Assembly (NCBI GenBank): GCA_016793095.1
Contig: JAEUJQ010000020.1
Coordinates: forward strand, 1-64,000
Length of the DNA: 64,000 nucleotides
Origin: Myxococcaceae bacterium
GTDB lineage: Bacteria; Myxococcota; Myxococcia; Myxococcales; Myxococcaceae
Direction: 5' to 3'
Part shown: positions 17,201 through 24,489 of the stretch, in pieces
Layout: the number at the start of each line of letters is the position of its first letter
Position numbering within the stretch: the stretch's first letter is position 1
The notes under the pieces: model-generated
Told to the model about the DNA's origin: nothing
Database searches by the model: none
The model's input: the letters and a program-made list of their open reading frames with translations, nothing else
Made by a program: the position numbers and the translations under genes

Positions 17201-18097
17201 GGCCTCTTCCGCGCGGCGCTGTTCCTCCGCGAGACGCGCCGCCTCCTCCTCCGCACGTCGTTTCTCCTCCGCGAGGCGCGCCGCCTCTTCTTCCGCGCGC
17301 CGCTTCTCCTCGGCGAGCCGCGCTTCTTCCGCGAGTCTGGCCTCTTCGGCGCGGCGCTGTTCCTCGGCGAGCCGCGCTGCCTCTTCCTCCGCGCGTCGCT
17401 TCTCCTCCGCGGCACGAGCGGCCTCTTCCTCTGCGATGCGGCGCTCCTCGGCGATGCGCGCCTCTTCCTCACGCCGCCGCCACTCCTCGGCGGGCACGGA
17501 GTCGAGCGCTCCAGAGCGCAGCAGGACCTCGAGCAGCGGGCGCTGGTTGGCAGGCAGCGTCGCGCCAGACACGAACTCCGTCCACCCGGCCACCACCGCC
17601 CGCTCGTCGTCTCGCAGGAACGGCGCGGCGAGCGAGAGATCCTTCACGCGGATCCACGGCGCCTCACCAGCCCCCGCGCCGGCAGCCTCGAACGCGAGGC
17701 GGGCGATCGCCGAGCCCGGCACCGTCGATGGCCCCGCCACCTCTATCGGCTCGAAGCGGGCTCCGTCGGCCGCGCTCACCACCTGACGCACGGACTCGAG
17801 CAGCCGACTCGAGCGCTCTTCAGCGGCGCTGACGCCCAGATCTTCGAAGGTCTCGGCGTCCGGCCCGGCCGCTTCCCCGCGCGCCCACAGGGCGTCGAGC
17901 TGGGCGAGGGCGAGCTTCCCGTTCCGCAACAGGCCCTGCAGCGGCGCGGCAATGCCGAACTGGCCATCGACGTCGACGAGATCGCCGTCGGAGAAGAGCA
18001 GCCGCGTCTCCCGACCACGGGAGCTGCACGTGACTGCGCCCGTCACCTTCCTGGCGTGGGCATCGAAGAGGGCCTCGGCGACCTGCGTGTTCGGCAT
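14288..18097 (-). CDS. Giant coiled-coil/J-domain/TPR protein
   Basis: A 1269-residue cytoplasmic protein. The N-terminal ~200 residues resemble a degenerate DUF4388-like domain (VTCSSRGRETRLLFSDGDLVDVDG). Residues ~200-800 are almost purely E, A, R, L, with about six near-perfect QRRAAEEARLAEEARLAEE repeats, predicting a very long coiled coil or single alpha helix. After a Pro-rich linker comes a J domain (HFAALGVTPQANRDQVKAAF, with the HPD triad in KTFHPDR), then TPR repeats to the end. A J domain implies partnership with an Hsp70. No DnaK is encoded in this window. It may act as a long spacer or scaffold linking chaperone recruitment to a TPR-bound client. Confidence 0.85.
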   Translation of the reverse strand: MPNTQVAEALFDAHARKVTGAVTCSSRGRETRLLFSDGDLVDVDGQFGIAAPLQGLLRNGKLALAQLDALWARGEAAGPDAETFEDLGVSAAEERSSRLLESVRQVVSAADGARFEPIEVAGPSTVPGSAIARLAFEAAGAGAGEAPWIRVKDLSLAAPFLRDDERAVVAGWTEFVSGATLPANQRPLLEVLLRSGALDSVPAEEWRRREEEARIAEERRIAEEEAARAAEEKRRAEEEAARLAEEQRRAEEARLAEEARLAEEKRRAEEEAARLAEEKRRAEEEAARLAEEQRRAEEARRAEEARLAEEQRRAEEEAARLAEEARLAEEARLAEERRVAEEARLAEEARLAEEARLAEEARLAEEQRRAAEEARLAEEARLAEEQRRAAEEARLAEEARLAEEQRRAAEEARLAEEARLAEEQRRAAEEARLAEEARLAEEQRRAAEEARLAEEARLAEEQRRAAEEARLAEEARLAEEQRRVAEEARLAEEQRRAAEEARLAEEARVAEEQRRAAEEARVAEEARLAEEQRRAAEETRLAEEARLAEEQRRAEEARLAEEKRAEAARRAEEDERERLEEERRLADLQHRAEEEARRQLDEAERIAAAQRRVEAEDAQRDQAQLEAARVAEARRLLAEEEARAAEEERQEAEARRLADEAAKLDAQLAAEARVRAEREEAERLEARRAEDARRAAEEQARVEAERVAEARRLLAEEEARAAAEAAQAEKEEEELLARAAAARAQVEEQQRLAKLKAEADALARAADERRRQQPGSQTFVGPSPLAPRPMQEAVGGSRAEDRELLARHRQQQELLREMNEALKRSAPTADALPTPPEPTRRGEEKTDPAIRLGAPPPPAPPPARPSSPRPLVFGGDKRSDEVDLWNMVDGASPKAGPPGNSASFEEALRRVDSSLEALVGQRNAAPATPVEPLIEAEISTTPVPTTAEDSDLGDPSDPAEAARLRRQRLLRRAMESLGSVPPPTSSPPAPTSSSPSGVTVAPAPSSPSGVRPSSPSAARPAPPAPTPAEQQLAAQIEARAELIKKKDHFAALGVTPQANRDQVKAAFLQLAKTFHPDRLPPSLPHLAQKMSAVFEAIRDAYETLYDDARRTAYLATIAASKPAPSAPSAVPSPASQAADLFKMAEVFFKKRDYKQAEDHFARAHLIDKGASSLAAQAWAIYMDPSRKAENANARAMMQKALTIDANCDRAHYQLGVIARVEGDMERAERHFREAVRVNPRHLEASQELRLIEMRRKKEREGKKGGGLFG
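16440..17000. repeat. 57-bp tandem coding repeats
   Basis: Within the J-domain gene, a 57-bp unit encoding 19 residues (QRRAAEEARLAEEARLAEE on the minus strand) is repeated about six times with near identity, flanked by degenerate versions. The DNA-level similarity also creates a long antisense open frame, which is not a gene. Confidence 0.85.
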
Positions 18098-18109
18098 CGG
18101 TGCCGCAGT

Positions 18110-18595
18110 CTACCCATGGATCTGCCGGAGTGCCTCGTACGCGGCGATTCCGACCGACGTCGACAGGTTCAACCCCCGGCGATCGTCCAGCATCGGAATC
18201 GTGATGGGCGTCCCGTCAGGGCTGGCGAGCACGTCGTCGGGCAGCCCCGTCGGCTCAGCCCCGAAGACGAGGTGGTCGCCCGGCTCGAACCGCACCTGCC
18301 ACAGGCCTGTTCCAGTGAGGGCCGTGAAGAGGAACCGCCGCGCGCCGGTCGTCCCTGCCACATACGCCGCCCACGACGGGTAGAGCTTGAGGAAGACCTT
18401 GTCCCAGTAGTCCAGCCCCGCCCGGCGCAGCTGCTTGTCGTCGATCGAGAACCCGAGCGGCTCGATCAGCACGAGCTTGCAGCCGGTGCAGGCGCACAGG
18501 CGGGCGACGTTGCCGGTGTTGGGAGGGATCTGGGGAGACACCAGCACGAGCGTGATGGGGTTCTCCAACGGGCGCAGGGTCGGAATAGAGTGCAC
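18110..18595 (-). CDS. trmL: tRNA (cytidine/uridine-2'-O-)-methyltransferase TrmL-like
   Basis: A 161-residue SPOUT-class methyltransferase of the TrmL type, which 2'-O-methylates the wobble base (C34/U34) of tRNA-Leu isoacceptors in characterised species. Visible motifs are SPQIPPNTGNVARLCACTGC at about residues 20-39, LVFGAEPTGLPDDVL and IPMLDDRRGLNLSTSVGIAAYE, the trefoil-knot SAM site. The start is uncertain. GTG 18595 is four bases from the start of the divergent DUF192 gene, and neither has a clear Shine-Dalgarno; an internal TTG before ENPITLVLV would give a more typical length. Confidence 0.88.
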   Translation of the reverse strand: MHSIPTLRPLENPITLVLVSPQIPPNTGNVARLCACTGCKLVLIEPLGFSIDDKQLRRAGLDYWDKVFLKLYPSWAAYVAGTTGARRFLFTALTGTGLWQVRFEPGDHLVFGAEPTGLPDDVLASPDGTPITIPMLDDRRGLNLSTSVGIAAYEALRQIHG

Positions 18596-18599
18596 GGTC

Positions 18600-18962
18600 G
18601 TGACGCGCTTTCAGGTGAAGAACGCCACCCGGAACACGCTGCTCGCGGACGACGCCGAGGCGGCCGACTCGTTCCGGCGGCGGTTCCAGGGGTTGATGGG
18701 GGTGAGCGACTTCCCGATGGGGAGGGGGCTGCACATCGTCCCCTGCACGTCGATCCACACGTTCTTCATGAAGATCGCCATCGACGCTGTGTTCCTGGAC
18801 CGGGACGGAGTGGTGGTAGACGTGTACCACGCGCTGAGGCCCTGGCGCATGAGCCGCTTCCACCCCTCGGCCCACAGCGTGCTCGAGCTTCCCGCCGGGA
18901 CGGCACTTTCCAGTGGAACCCTGGCGGGCGATCGGCTGGTGTTCGAACCTCGCGTTCGTTGA
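18600..18962 (+). CDS. DUF192 family protein
   Basis: A 120-residue DUF192 protein, a small family of unknown function often secreted or found in archaea and bacteria. The conserved core is visible: SFRRRFQGLMGVSDFPMGRGLHIVPCTSIHTFFMKIAIDAVFLDRDGVVVDVYHALRPWR, then HSVLELPAGT. Starting at GTG 18600 there is no signal peptide. The start is only four bases from the divergent trmL start, and sequence upstream in frame overlaps trmL, so 18600 is chosen by domain boundary. PP2C follows 73 bp downstream. Confidence 0.82.
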   Translation: MTRFQVKNATRNTLLADDAEAADSFRRRFQGLMGVSDFPMGRGLHIVPCTSIHTFFMKIAIDAVFLDRDGVVVDVYHALRPWRMSRFHPSAHSVLELPAGTALSSGTLAGDRLVFEPRVR

Positions 18963-19035
18963 ACAGCGTGCTTGTCGCATGGGTGCCGATTTGCTTTCTT
19001 CTCTCCCTCAGCAGCTTCCCACGCGAACTCTCCAC

Positions 19036-19800
19036 ATGCGCATCGAGGTCAGCGGACAGAGCCACGTTGGGATGAAGCGCAACCACAACGAGGACAACTA
19101 CCTCCTGTTGCCAGAGGAGCGTCTCTTCGTGGTGGCTGACGGCATGGGTGGTCACTCGTCTGGCGAGGTCGCGTCGAAGATCGCCGTCGATGAGATGCAG
19201 GAGTTCTTCCGCATGACCGGGCAGGACCAGGACATCACCTGGCCCTACAAGATGGACAAGGCGCGGAACTACGACGAGAACCGGCTGGCGACGGGCGTGA
19301 AGCTGGCCAACATGCGCATCTTCGAGAAGGCGACCGCCGAGACGAAGTACAAGGGCATGGGCACCACCATCGTGGGCGTGTACTTCGCGCGCGACAACGA
19401 GGTGTGCGTCGCGCACGTCGGAGACAGCCGCGTCTACTTCTTCCGCGACGGCGTGCTGAAGCAGGTGACCGAAGATCACTCGCTGCTCAACGACTACCTG
19501 AAGGCGAAGAAGCTCACGCCCGAGGAGATCGAGGCCTTCCCTCACAAGAACGTCATCGTCCGCGCGCTGGGCATGAAGGACAACGTCATCGTCGACGTGT
19601 CGCGGGTGGAGCCGAAGGACAACGACATCTTCCTGCTCTGCTCCGACGGGCTGTCGGGCATGGTGCCGGACGCGCAGATTCAGCAGGTGCTGCAGGCGCA
19701 GCCTGATCTCGAGAAGGCCTGCGCCCAGCTGATCGACTGCGCGAACGCGAACGGTGGCAACGACAACGTCACCTGCGTGCTGGCGCGCTTCCACCACTGA
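19036..19800 (+). CDS. PP2C-type Ser/Thr protein phosphatase
   Basis: A 254-residue cytoplasmic PPM/PP2C phosphatase, the type that reverses Hanks-type Ser/Thr kinase signalling. Metal-binding motifs are complete: MKRNHNEDN near residue 16, VVADGMGGHSSGEVA at about 33-47, CVAHVGDSRVYFFRDG, LLCSDGLSGM near 205 and GGNDNVTCVLARF at the end. Start ATG 19036 places the conserved IEVSGQSHVG at the N terminus. A Ser/Thr kinase gene lies in the same window at 31341-32966, but linkage is not close enough to claim a pair. Confidence 0.93.
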   Translation: MRIEVSGQSHVGMKRNHNEDNYLLLPEERLFVVADGMGGHSSGEVASKIAVDEMQEFFRMTGQDQDITWPYKMDKARNYDENRLATGVKLANMRIFEKATAETKYKGMGTTIVGVYFARDNEVCVAHVGDSRVYFFRDGVLKQVTEDHSLLNDYLKAKKLTPEEIEAFPHKNVIVRALGMKDNVIVDVSRVEPKDNDIFLLCSDGLSGMVPDAQIQQVLQAQPDLEKACAQLIDCANANGGNDNVTCVLARFHH

Positions 19801-19843
19801 GCGCGTTTGCCTCGCGGTTGGCCGGGTTGATACCCTCGGCTCG

Positions 19844-20167
19844 ATGAGTGGCTTCGTCAACCAGGATGAGTTCGACGCCCTCAAGCGCGAGGTCCGTTCG
19901 AACGCGGACAAGCAGGCGCAAGCGACGGAGCGCCTGACGATTCGCGCCGAGGTGATGAGTCATGACGTGGCGCGCCTCACCGACACGGCCGCGGACATCA
20001 CCGAGAACCTCGGCGACCTCAGGGAGCACGCCGACCAACGGTTCGACGGAATCGACCAACGCATCGGCACGGTGGAAGCAGCTGTCCTCTCGCTGCGCGC
20101 GACGGTTGACCAGAACCACCAGGCGATCATGTCGGCGCTCCTGCAGCTGGCGAAGACCCGCTCCTGA
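19844..20167 (+). CDS. Small coiled-coil protein
   Basis: A 107-residue protein with heptad-like hydrophobic spacing throughout (FDALKREVRSNADKQAQATERL, ITENLGDLREHADQRFDGIDQRIGTVEAAVL). It is probably an elongated coiled coil, with no membrane segment. It follows the phosphatase by 43 bp on the same strand and ends 9 bp from the stop of the convergent nucleotidyltransferase. No family or function assigned. Confidence 0.6.
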   Translation: MSGFVNQDEFDALKREVRSNADKQAQATERLTIRAEVMSHDVARLTDTAADITENLGDLREHADQRFDGIDQRIGTVEAAVLSLRATVDQNHQAIMSALLQLAKTRS

Positions 20168-20176
20168 GCCTGTGGT

Positions 20177-21208
20177 TCAGATCGCGACCCGAACGCCACG
20201 CGGTGCGAGGAGCACGTCTTCGTACAACCGCCCGCCCTCGATCTCGGCGCCATCGAGCACCGCGCAGCGGTTCAAGTGCGCGCCCTCGCCCACCTTCACG
20301 TCGTTGCCGAGCGACACGGCCGCGCCGATGCGCACGTTCTTCCCAAGCGTCACGTTCTCGCCGAACCAGGCCGGCCCCGAGATGCGCGCGTCTCCGAGCC
20401 GCGCCGTCGGGTGCGCCCAGGCCGACAGCCCGTGGCGGATCATGCCCGAGAAGGGCGAGGCCTCTCCGAAGCGCACCAGCGGCACCTGGCCGAAGAGCAC
20501 GTCACGGTGGGTCGCGCCGTAGCGCTGCGGCGTGCCGAGATCGGACCAGTAGACGTCGGAGTCGGTCAGCACGTGGCCGCGCACCGTCCCGCCGGCCTCG
20601 ATGAGCTTCACGTAGACGTCGCGGTTGATGTCGATGGCCCCGGTCGGCGCCATGAAGTCGAACACCCTCGGCGACAGCACGTGCACGCCGGTGAAGTGCC
20701 AGTTGGTGAGGCGCTCCCCGCCCGGCCCCAGGCCCGCGATGCGCCGCACCGTGCGCGCGTCGTCCAGCTCGACCGCGTTGTACTGCTCGCCCTCGGGCAT
20801 CGGCAGCAGCACCATCGTCGCGTCGACCCGGCTCGCCTCGTGGGCCTCGACGACGGGCGCGAGCTCGACCGCGAACAGCACGTCGCCGTTCACGATCACC
20901 GAGGTGCCCTGCGAGAGGAAGTCCTTCAGCCCGCGAATGCCGCCGCCGGTGCCCTGGATCTCGCCGGCCTCGTGCGACACGGTGAGCGAGAGCCCGAGCC
21001 GCTTCGCCTCCGCCTGCGCGACGGCCTCCATCACCTCGGGCAGGTGGTGCGTGTTGATGCCCACCTCGGAGACGCCGAGCTGCTTCAGCGTCGCGAACGA
21101 GTAGCGCAGCAGCGGCCGGCCGAAGAAGGGCATCGCCGGCTTCGGCCACAGGTTCGTCAGCGGGCGGAGGCGCGTTCCCAGGCCCGCGCAGAGCACCATC
21201 GCGCGCAC
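20177..21208 (-). CDS. NDP-sugar nucleotidyltransferase (MurU-like) with left-handed helix tail
   Basis: A 343-residue nucleotidyltransferase. The N-terminal Rossmann-like domain carries AGLGTRLRPLTNLWPKPAMPFFGRP (residues 8-32), IQGTGGGIRG and VNGDVLF, typical of MurNAc-1-P uridylyltransferase (MurU) and mannose-1-phosphate guanylyltransferases. The C-terminal ~100 residues show hexapeptide-type repeats (LGDARISGPAWFGENVTLGKNVRIGAAVSLGNDVKVGEGAHLN), a left-handed beta helix that minimal ~220-residue MurU proteins lack. The gene begins 4 bp after the kinase gene stop, pairing it with an AmgK-like sugar kinase. Substrate is inferred, not shown. Confidence 0.8.
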   Translation of the reverse strand: MRAMVLCAGLGTRLRPLTNLWPKPAMPFFGRPLLRYSFATLKQLGVSEVGINTHHLPEVMEAVAQAEAKRLGLSLTVSHEAGEIQGTGGGIRGLKDFLSQGTSVIVNGDVLFAVELAPVVEAHEASRVDATMVLLPMPEGEQYNAVELDDARTVRRIAGLGPGGERLTNWHFTGVHVLSPRVFDFMAPTGAIDINRDVYVKLIEAGGTVRGHVLTDSDVYWSDLGTPQRYGATHRDVLFGQVPLVRFGEASPFSGMIRHGLSAWAHPTARLGDARISGPAWFGENVTLGKNVRIGAAVSLGNDVKVGEGAHLNRCAVLDGAEIEGGRLYEDVLLAPRGVRVAI

Positions 21209-21212
21209 GGCG

Positions 21213-22247
21213 TTACGCGAGCTCCGGCACGTACTTCGCGACGAGGCGGCGCAGGTCGGCCAGCTCGGGCTGCACGTCGAGCGCGGCCTTCACGTAGCGC
21301 AGCGACGCGGGGATGCTGACGAGGAAGCCGGGGTTGCCCTTCACGCGGTTGATGAACTCGAAGCGGCCGGCGTCCTTCAGCTTGCGCTGCACGGTGAGCA
21401 GGTCGAAGAACTGCTTGAAGGGTTTCGGGTCGATGCGCTCCTTCGTCTCCTTCTCGAAGGCCACGAGGTACGCGTCGAGCATCGCGTCGACGAACGCGCG
21501 GTCAAGCTCGACGTAGCTGTCGCGCAGGAGCGCCACGAGGTCGTACTGCCGCGGCCCCTGCAGCGCGTCCTGGAAGTCGATGACGACGAGCTCGCCGTCC
21601 TTCACCATGAGGTTGCGGGACTGGTAGTCGCGGTGCGTGAAGCCGCGCGGCGCGGCGGCGAGATGCTTCGCGATGCGCTGGAAGATGGCGTCGAGCTGGG
21701 CGCGCTCGTCGGCGGTCGGCTTCTGGCCGCTCCACGCCTCGAGGCCCCACTCGCGGAAGTGGTGCAGCTCCCAGTCGTAGAGCTCGACGTCGAAGGCGCG
21801 CGTGAAGGCGAGGCAGCCGGGATCGACCTCCTTCTCGGCCCGCGCGCGGAGCCTCGCGAGGAGCTCGACGGCCTTGCGGTACCACTGCTCCTTGTCGCCC
21901 CGGAGGATCGCCCGCTCGAACGTCTCGTCCGTCAGATCCTCGAGCACCATCATGCCCGCAGGCTCGTCGTAGCGGAGGATGCGCGGCACCCGGATACCCA
22001 GCTTCGTGAGGTAGCGGTGCACGTTCACGAAGGGCAGCTCGGTGGGCGCGTCACCCTTCGAGGCCTCCTCGCTCTTCTTCGCCGCGTCGGGCGGCATCAC
22101 CATCAAGACCCACGAGTCCGGCGGCGTGCCGACGCGGTAGTAGCTGCGGTTCGACGCGTCGCCCTTCAGCTTGAGCACGGGCGCCTGGCCGAGGGTTCGC
22201 CCGGTGGCCTGCTCCACCTGCGCGACGAGGCTCTGGTCGAATTTCAT
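21213..22247 (-). CDS. AmgK-like sugar kinase (APH family)
   Basis: A 344-residue aminoglycoside-phosphotransferase-fold kinase. Catalytic loop GFTHRDYQSRNLMV (HxDxxxxN) and metal motif VVIDFQDALQGPRQYDL are intact; the N-terminal ATP lobe includes LKGDASNRSYYRV. Arrangement next to a MurU-like nucleotidyltransferase matches the AmgK-MurU cell-wall recycling pair, in which AmgK makes MurNAc-1-phosphate (anomeric kinase) and MurU makes UDP-MurNAc. Start ATG 22247 is supported by the family N terminus. An 87-bp inverted-repeat element occupies the upstream region. Confidence 0.8.
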   Translation of the reverse strand: MKFDQSLVAQVEQATGRTLGQAPVLKLKGDASNRSYYRVGTPPDSWVLMVMPPDAAKKSEEASKGDAPTELPFVNVHRYLTKLGIRVPRILRYDEPAGMMVLEDLTDETFERAILRGDKEQWYRKAVELLARLRARAEKEVDPGCLAFTRAFDVELYDWELHHFREWGLEAWSGQKPTADERAQLDAIFQRIAKHLAAAPRGFTHRDYQSRNLMVKDGELVVIDFQDALQGPRQYDLVALLRDSYVELDRAFVDAMLDAYLVAFEKETKERIDPKPFKQFFDLLTVQRKLKDAGRFEFINRVKGNPGFLVSIPASLRYVKAALDVQPELADLRRLVAKYVPELA

Positions 22248-22265
22248 GGGGTGCTCTCTAACACC

Positions 22266-22352
22266 GCCCACCTGAATTGGTCTCCGTCGCCGCCGCGACC
22301 GGCATGAAGCGAAGGCGCCCGCCGCGGCTCGACGGCACGGACTCAGGTGGGC
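22266..22352. repeat. 87-bp inverted-repeat element, copy 1
   Basis: The element is bounded by GCCCACCTGA (22266-22275) and its exact reverse complement TCAGGTGGGC (22343-22352). A smaller GTCGC/GCGAC hairpin lies inside it. A second 87-bp copy at 27277-27363 is 73/87 identical without gaps. It ends 18 bp upstream of the AmgK-type kinase start and begins 4 bp past the upstream gene's stop, so it could act as a 5'-leader element, a terminator, or a REP-like repeat. Confidence 0.85.
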
Positions 22353-22356
22353 TCGG

Positions 22357-23289
22357 CTACCGCTCCCGCCGCAGGGGCAGGAGATCAAACGACAGCGCGA
22401 GCATGGTGGCGAACTTGCCGGCCTTCTCGGGGATGGCGGCGAGCGAGGCCTCGGAGAAGCCCTGGGTGGCGACGACGACGACGACGGCCTCCTGCTGCTC
22501 GTTTCGGCCCGGGCCGACCCGCAGGATGCCGGCCTTGCCGAAGAGGCGGGAGATCACCTCTTCGACGGCGGCGGCGAGCTCGGGATCGTCTTGATCTTCC
22601 GAGTGGCCCTCGCGCTCCCAGTCTTCCTGGAAGAGCACGCCTTTCTCCTTCGCTTCGCGCAGCAGCGAGAAGGCGTCGGGGGGGCGATCGGCGCGGGCGA
22701 GCTGACCGGCGAGTCTGTTCTGCACCGCGGTGACCGGCGCCATGGTACCCACGGGCCTGGCGCCGACGGGGTTGAGCGACGCGTAGCTCCCTGAGCTGAG
22801 CGCGGTGAGGCGCGGGTCGGACTTCTCGAAGCCGTCGCGCAGGCCCTTCTTCGCCGGCTGTTGTTGCTGGGCCTGGGGCTTCCCTTGCGCCTGCTGGGGC
22901 TGCTTGCCCTGCTTCTGCGCCTGCTTCGGCGCGAACATGCGGGCGAAGAAGCCGCTGGGCTTCTCCTCCTTCTCGGCCTGCTCGCGGGTCTCGGCGTGGG
23001 CCTCCTTCGCCTCCTTCGCGCCGTCCTGCTCGGCGTGGGCGAGGGCGTGGGCGAGCTGCTCCATGCTGTGGGAGCCGGTCTCCTCGGCGGCGGCCTTCTG
23101 CGGGTCGAGGTGTGACTGCTCGCTGTGGAGCGAGTCTTCGCCGTGGCCGCTCTTGAGCTTCTGCTCCTTCTGGGCCTGGGGGCGGGGCTGCGGCCGGCGA
23201 ACGCGCGCCTGCTGGGCGGACTGCTGTGGCGCCCGGGTGGGAACGCGCGAGGGAGGTACGCGGGTCACGGTGGCGCTATGGTAGCGCAC
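22357..23289 (-). CDS. Hypothetical protein, Gln/Lys-rich
   Basis: A 310-residue protein with a low-complexity N-terminal two thirds (QQSAQQARVRRPQPRPQAQK, QAQKQGKQPQQAQGKPQAQQ) and an ordered C-terminal domain from about residue 170 (PDAFSLLREAKEKGVLFQED, then EEVISRLFGKAGILRVGPGR and a hydrophobic VVVVVATQGF strand). No signal peptide; function unknown. GTG 23289 is the longest start, and GTG 23268 is possible; neither has a clear Shine-Dalgarno. It is divergent from the YgiT zinc-finger gene, with starts about 5 bp apart. Confidence 0.6.
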   Translation of the reverse strand: MRYHSATVTRVPPSRVPTRAPQQSAQQARVRRPQPRPQAQKEQKLKSGHGEDSLHSEQSHLDPQKAAAEETGSHSMEQLAHALAHAEQDGAKEAKEAHAETREQAEKEEKPSGFFARMFAPKQAQKQGKQPQQAQGKPQAQQQQPAKKGLRDGFEKSDPRLTALSSGSYASLNPVGARPVGTMAPVTAVQNRLAGQLARADRPPDAFSLLREAKEKGVLFQEDWEREGHSEDQDDPELAAAVEEVISRLFGKAGILRVGPGRNEQQEAVVVVVATQGFSEASLAAIPEKAGKFATMLALSFDLLPLRRER

Positions 23290-23294
23290 CTTCC

Positions 23295-23516
23295 ATGGCT
23301 GACTACGCCAAGCGTGACTACGGCCGCTGCCCCTGCGGCGGGGCCTACGACAACCGGTCGGTCGAGGTGCGCCTCACCGTGAACGGGAAGGTCGTGGTGT
23401 TGACCGACGTGCCGCAGGGGGCGTGCCCGAACTGCGGCTCGCGCGTGTACAAGGCCGAGGTGCTCGAGCGCATCGAGACGCTGATGAAGGGCGCGCGGGT
23501 GCGCAAGGCGATGTGA
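23295..23516 (+). CDS. YgiT-type zinc finger protein
   Basis: A 73-residue protein with CPCGG near residue 12 and CPNCG near residue 45, spaced as in YgiT-type (MqsA N-terminal-like) zinc fingers. It also has the conserved VRLTVNGKVVVLTDVPQGACPNCG block and a helical end (LERIETLMKGARV). Such proteins are usually antitoxins or their fragments, typically next to a small RelE/MqsR-like toxin. Here no toxin precedes or follows directly, so it is an orphan or acts elsewhere. ATG 23295 is immediately divergent from the preceding gene. A Phd/ParE pair follows after about 220 bp. Confidence 0.78.
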   Translation: MADYAKRDYGRCPCGGAYDNRSVEVRLTVNGKVVVLTDVPQGACPNCGSRVYKAEVLERIETLMKGARVRKAM

Positions 23517-23521
23517 GCCCC

Positions 23522-23560
23522 GGGCGCCACCCGAGTGGACAAGGCGCGAAGTTGGCGCCC
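23522..23560 (+). terminator. Hairpin after zinc-finger gene
   Basis: GGGCGCCA (23522-23529) and TGGCGCCC (23553-23560) form an 8-bp GC stem with a 23-nt loop, six bases past the zinc-finger stop. No T-run follows, so it may be a weak terminator or an mRNA 3' stabiliser. The remaining intergenic sequence to 23735 shows no gene. Confidence 0.35.
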
Positions 23561-23735
23561 ATGGCGAGGGCAACGCCGGCGATCAGCCGAACGACGAACG
23601 ACACGACAGGCGTGTTGGTCGTCCGGCCGGGTGGCGCCACAGGGGAACCTCGGACGTTCGCGCTGCGCGGACCTGACGCCACCGGTGTGGCCAGCGGTGT
23701 TGCCGCCCTCCCCGCGAGGGACTAAATCACGACTC

Positions 23736-24065
23736 GTGGACAGGTCAGAAAACAGTCCCACGTCGAGCCTGCGGATCGCGGAGGACATCGTTCCGATCGG
23801 CGAGCTCAAGGCCCACCTCTCAGAGAACATCCGGGCGCTCCGGGTCAGGCACAGGCCGCTCGTCGTCACGCAGAACGGGAAGGCCGCGGCCGTGATGCTC
23901 GCCCCCGAGGACTTCGACCGGCTGATGCTCCAGGCGAGCTTCGTCGCCGCTGTGCAGGACGGGCTCAGCGATCTCGATGCGGGTCGAGTCGTCAGTGACG
24001 AAGAACTCGGCCGACGCCTCGACGCGCGGCTCGGTACGGCGACCAGGCCCACGAAGAGGAAGTGA
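23736..24065 (+). CDS. Phd/YefM-type antitoxin
   Basis: A 109-residue antitoxin. The N-terminal DNA-binding Phd-type domain is visible: EDIVPIGELKAHLSENIRAL, then PLVVTQNGKAAAVMLAPEDFDRL. An acidic to basic tail follows that would wrap the toxin. Antitoxins of this class neutralise the partner and autoregulate the operon. GTG 23736 is the most plausible start (GAGGGACT upstream, if somewhat far). The stop overlaps the toxin ATG by one base (TGATG), the usual coupling in toxin-antitoxin loci. Confidence 0.85.
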   Translation: MDRSENSPTSSLRIAEDIVPIGELKAHLSENIRALRVRHRPLVVTQNGKAAAVMLAPEDFDRLMLQASFVAAVQDGLSDLDAGRVVSDEELGRRLDARLGTATRPTKRK

Positions 24066-24361
24066 TGCTTCGCTGGACCGAGCGTGCCGCCAACGATCTG
24101 ATGGGGATCGGCGAGTACATCGCGGCCGACGACCCCACCGCCGCCCGCGCGTGGGTCGAGAAGATCAGGCAACGCGCGGCGAGGGCTTCGAAGATGCCCC
24201 TCACGGGCCGGGTCGTGCCGGAGATCGCGCGTGACGACGTGCGCGAGGTCTTCCAGCGCAGCTACCGCATCGTCTATCGGGTCGTCGACGACGGCATCGT
24301 GGAGCTCACGGTCTTCGAGGGGCACCGTCTCCTGGGCACGCTCGACCCTGACGAAGGCTGA
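24065..24361 (+). CDS. ParE/RelE-superfamily toxin
   Basis: A 98-residue toxin beginning LRWTERAANDLMGIGEYIA and containing DDVREVFQRSYRIVYRVVDD and VFEGHRLL, the ParE/RelE fold. ParE members inhibit DNA gyrase and RelE members cleave ribosome-bound mRNA; the sequence does not decide which, though the REVF-RSYRIVYRV pattern is more ParE-like. ATG 24065 is preferred over GTG 24062. It is coupled to the upstream antitoxin. The locus sits in a pocket of short accessory-looking genes. Confidence 0.87.
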   Translation: MLRWTERAANDLMGIGEYIAADDPTAARAWVEKIRQRAARASKMPLTGRVVPEIARDDVREVFQRSYRIVYRVVDDGIVELTVFEGHRLLGTLDPDEG

Positions 24362-24489
24362 GCCGAAGTTGCGCCCCGCGTCGCGCGCTGCCTGCGGACC
24401 CGGCGTCCACAATCCGCCGCTCCAGTGCTCGACTCGCTACTGCCGTCATCCTCACGACTCCGCTGATCGCGATCGAGCGGAGCCCACGA

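Noticed and set aside
18940-18965. tRNA-like GTTCGAACC motif
   Set aside because: It lies inside the DUF192 gene; no acceptor or anticodon stem can be folded around it. No other tRNA candidate was found by eye.
15674-19075. 1133-codon open frame antisense to the J-domain gene
   Set aside because: It mirrors the E/R-rich repeats on the other strand and runs through trmL and the DUF192 gene; a by-product of GC-rich codon bias.
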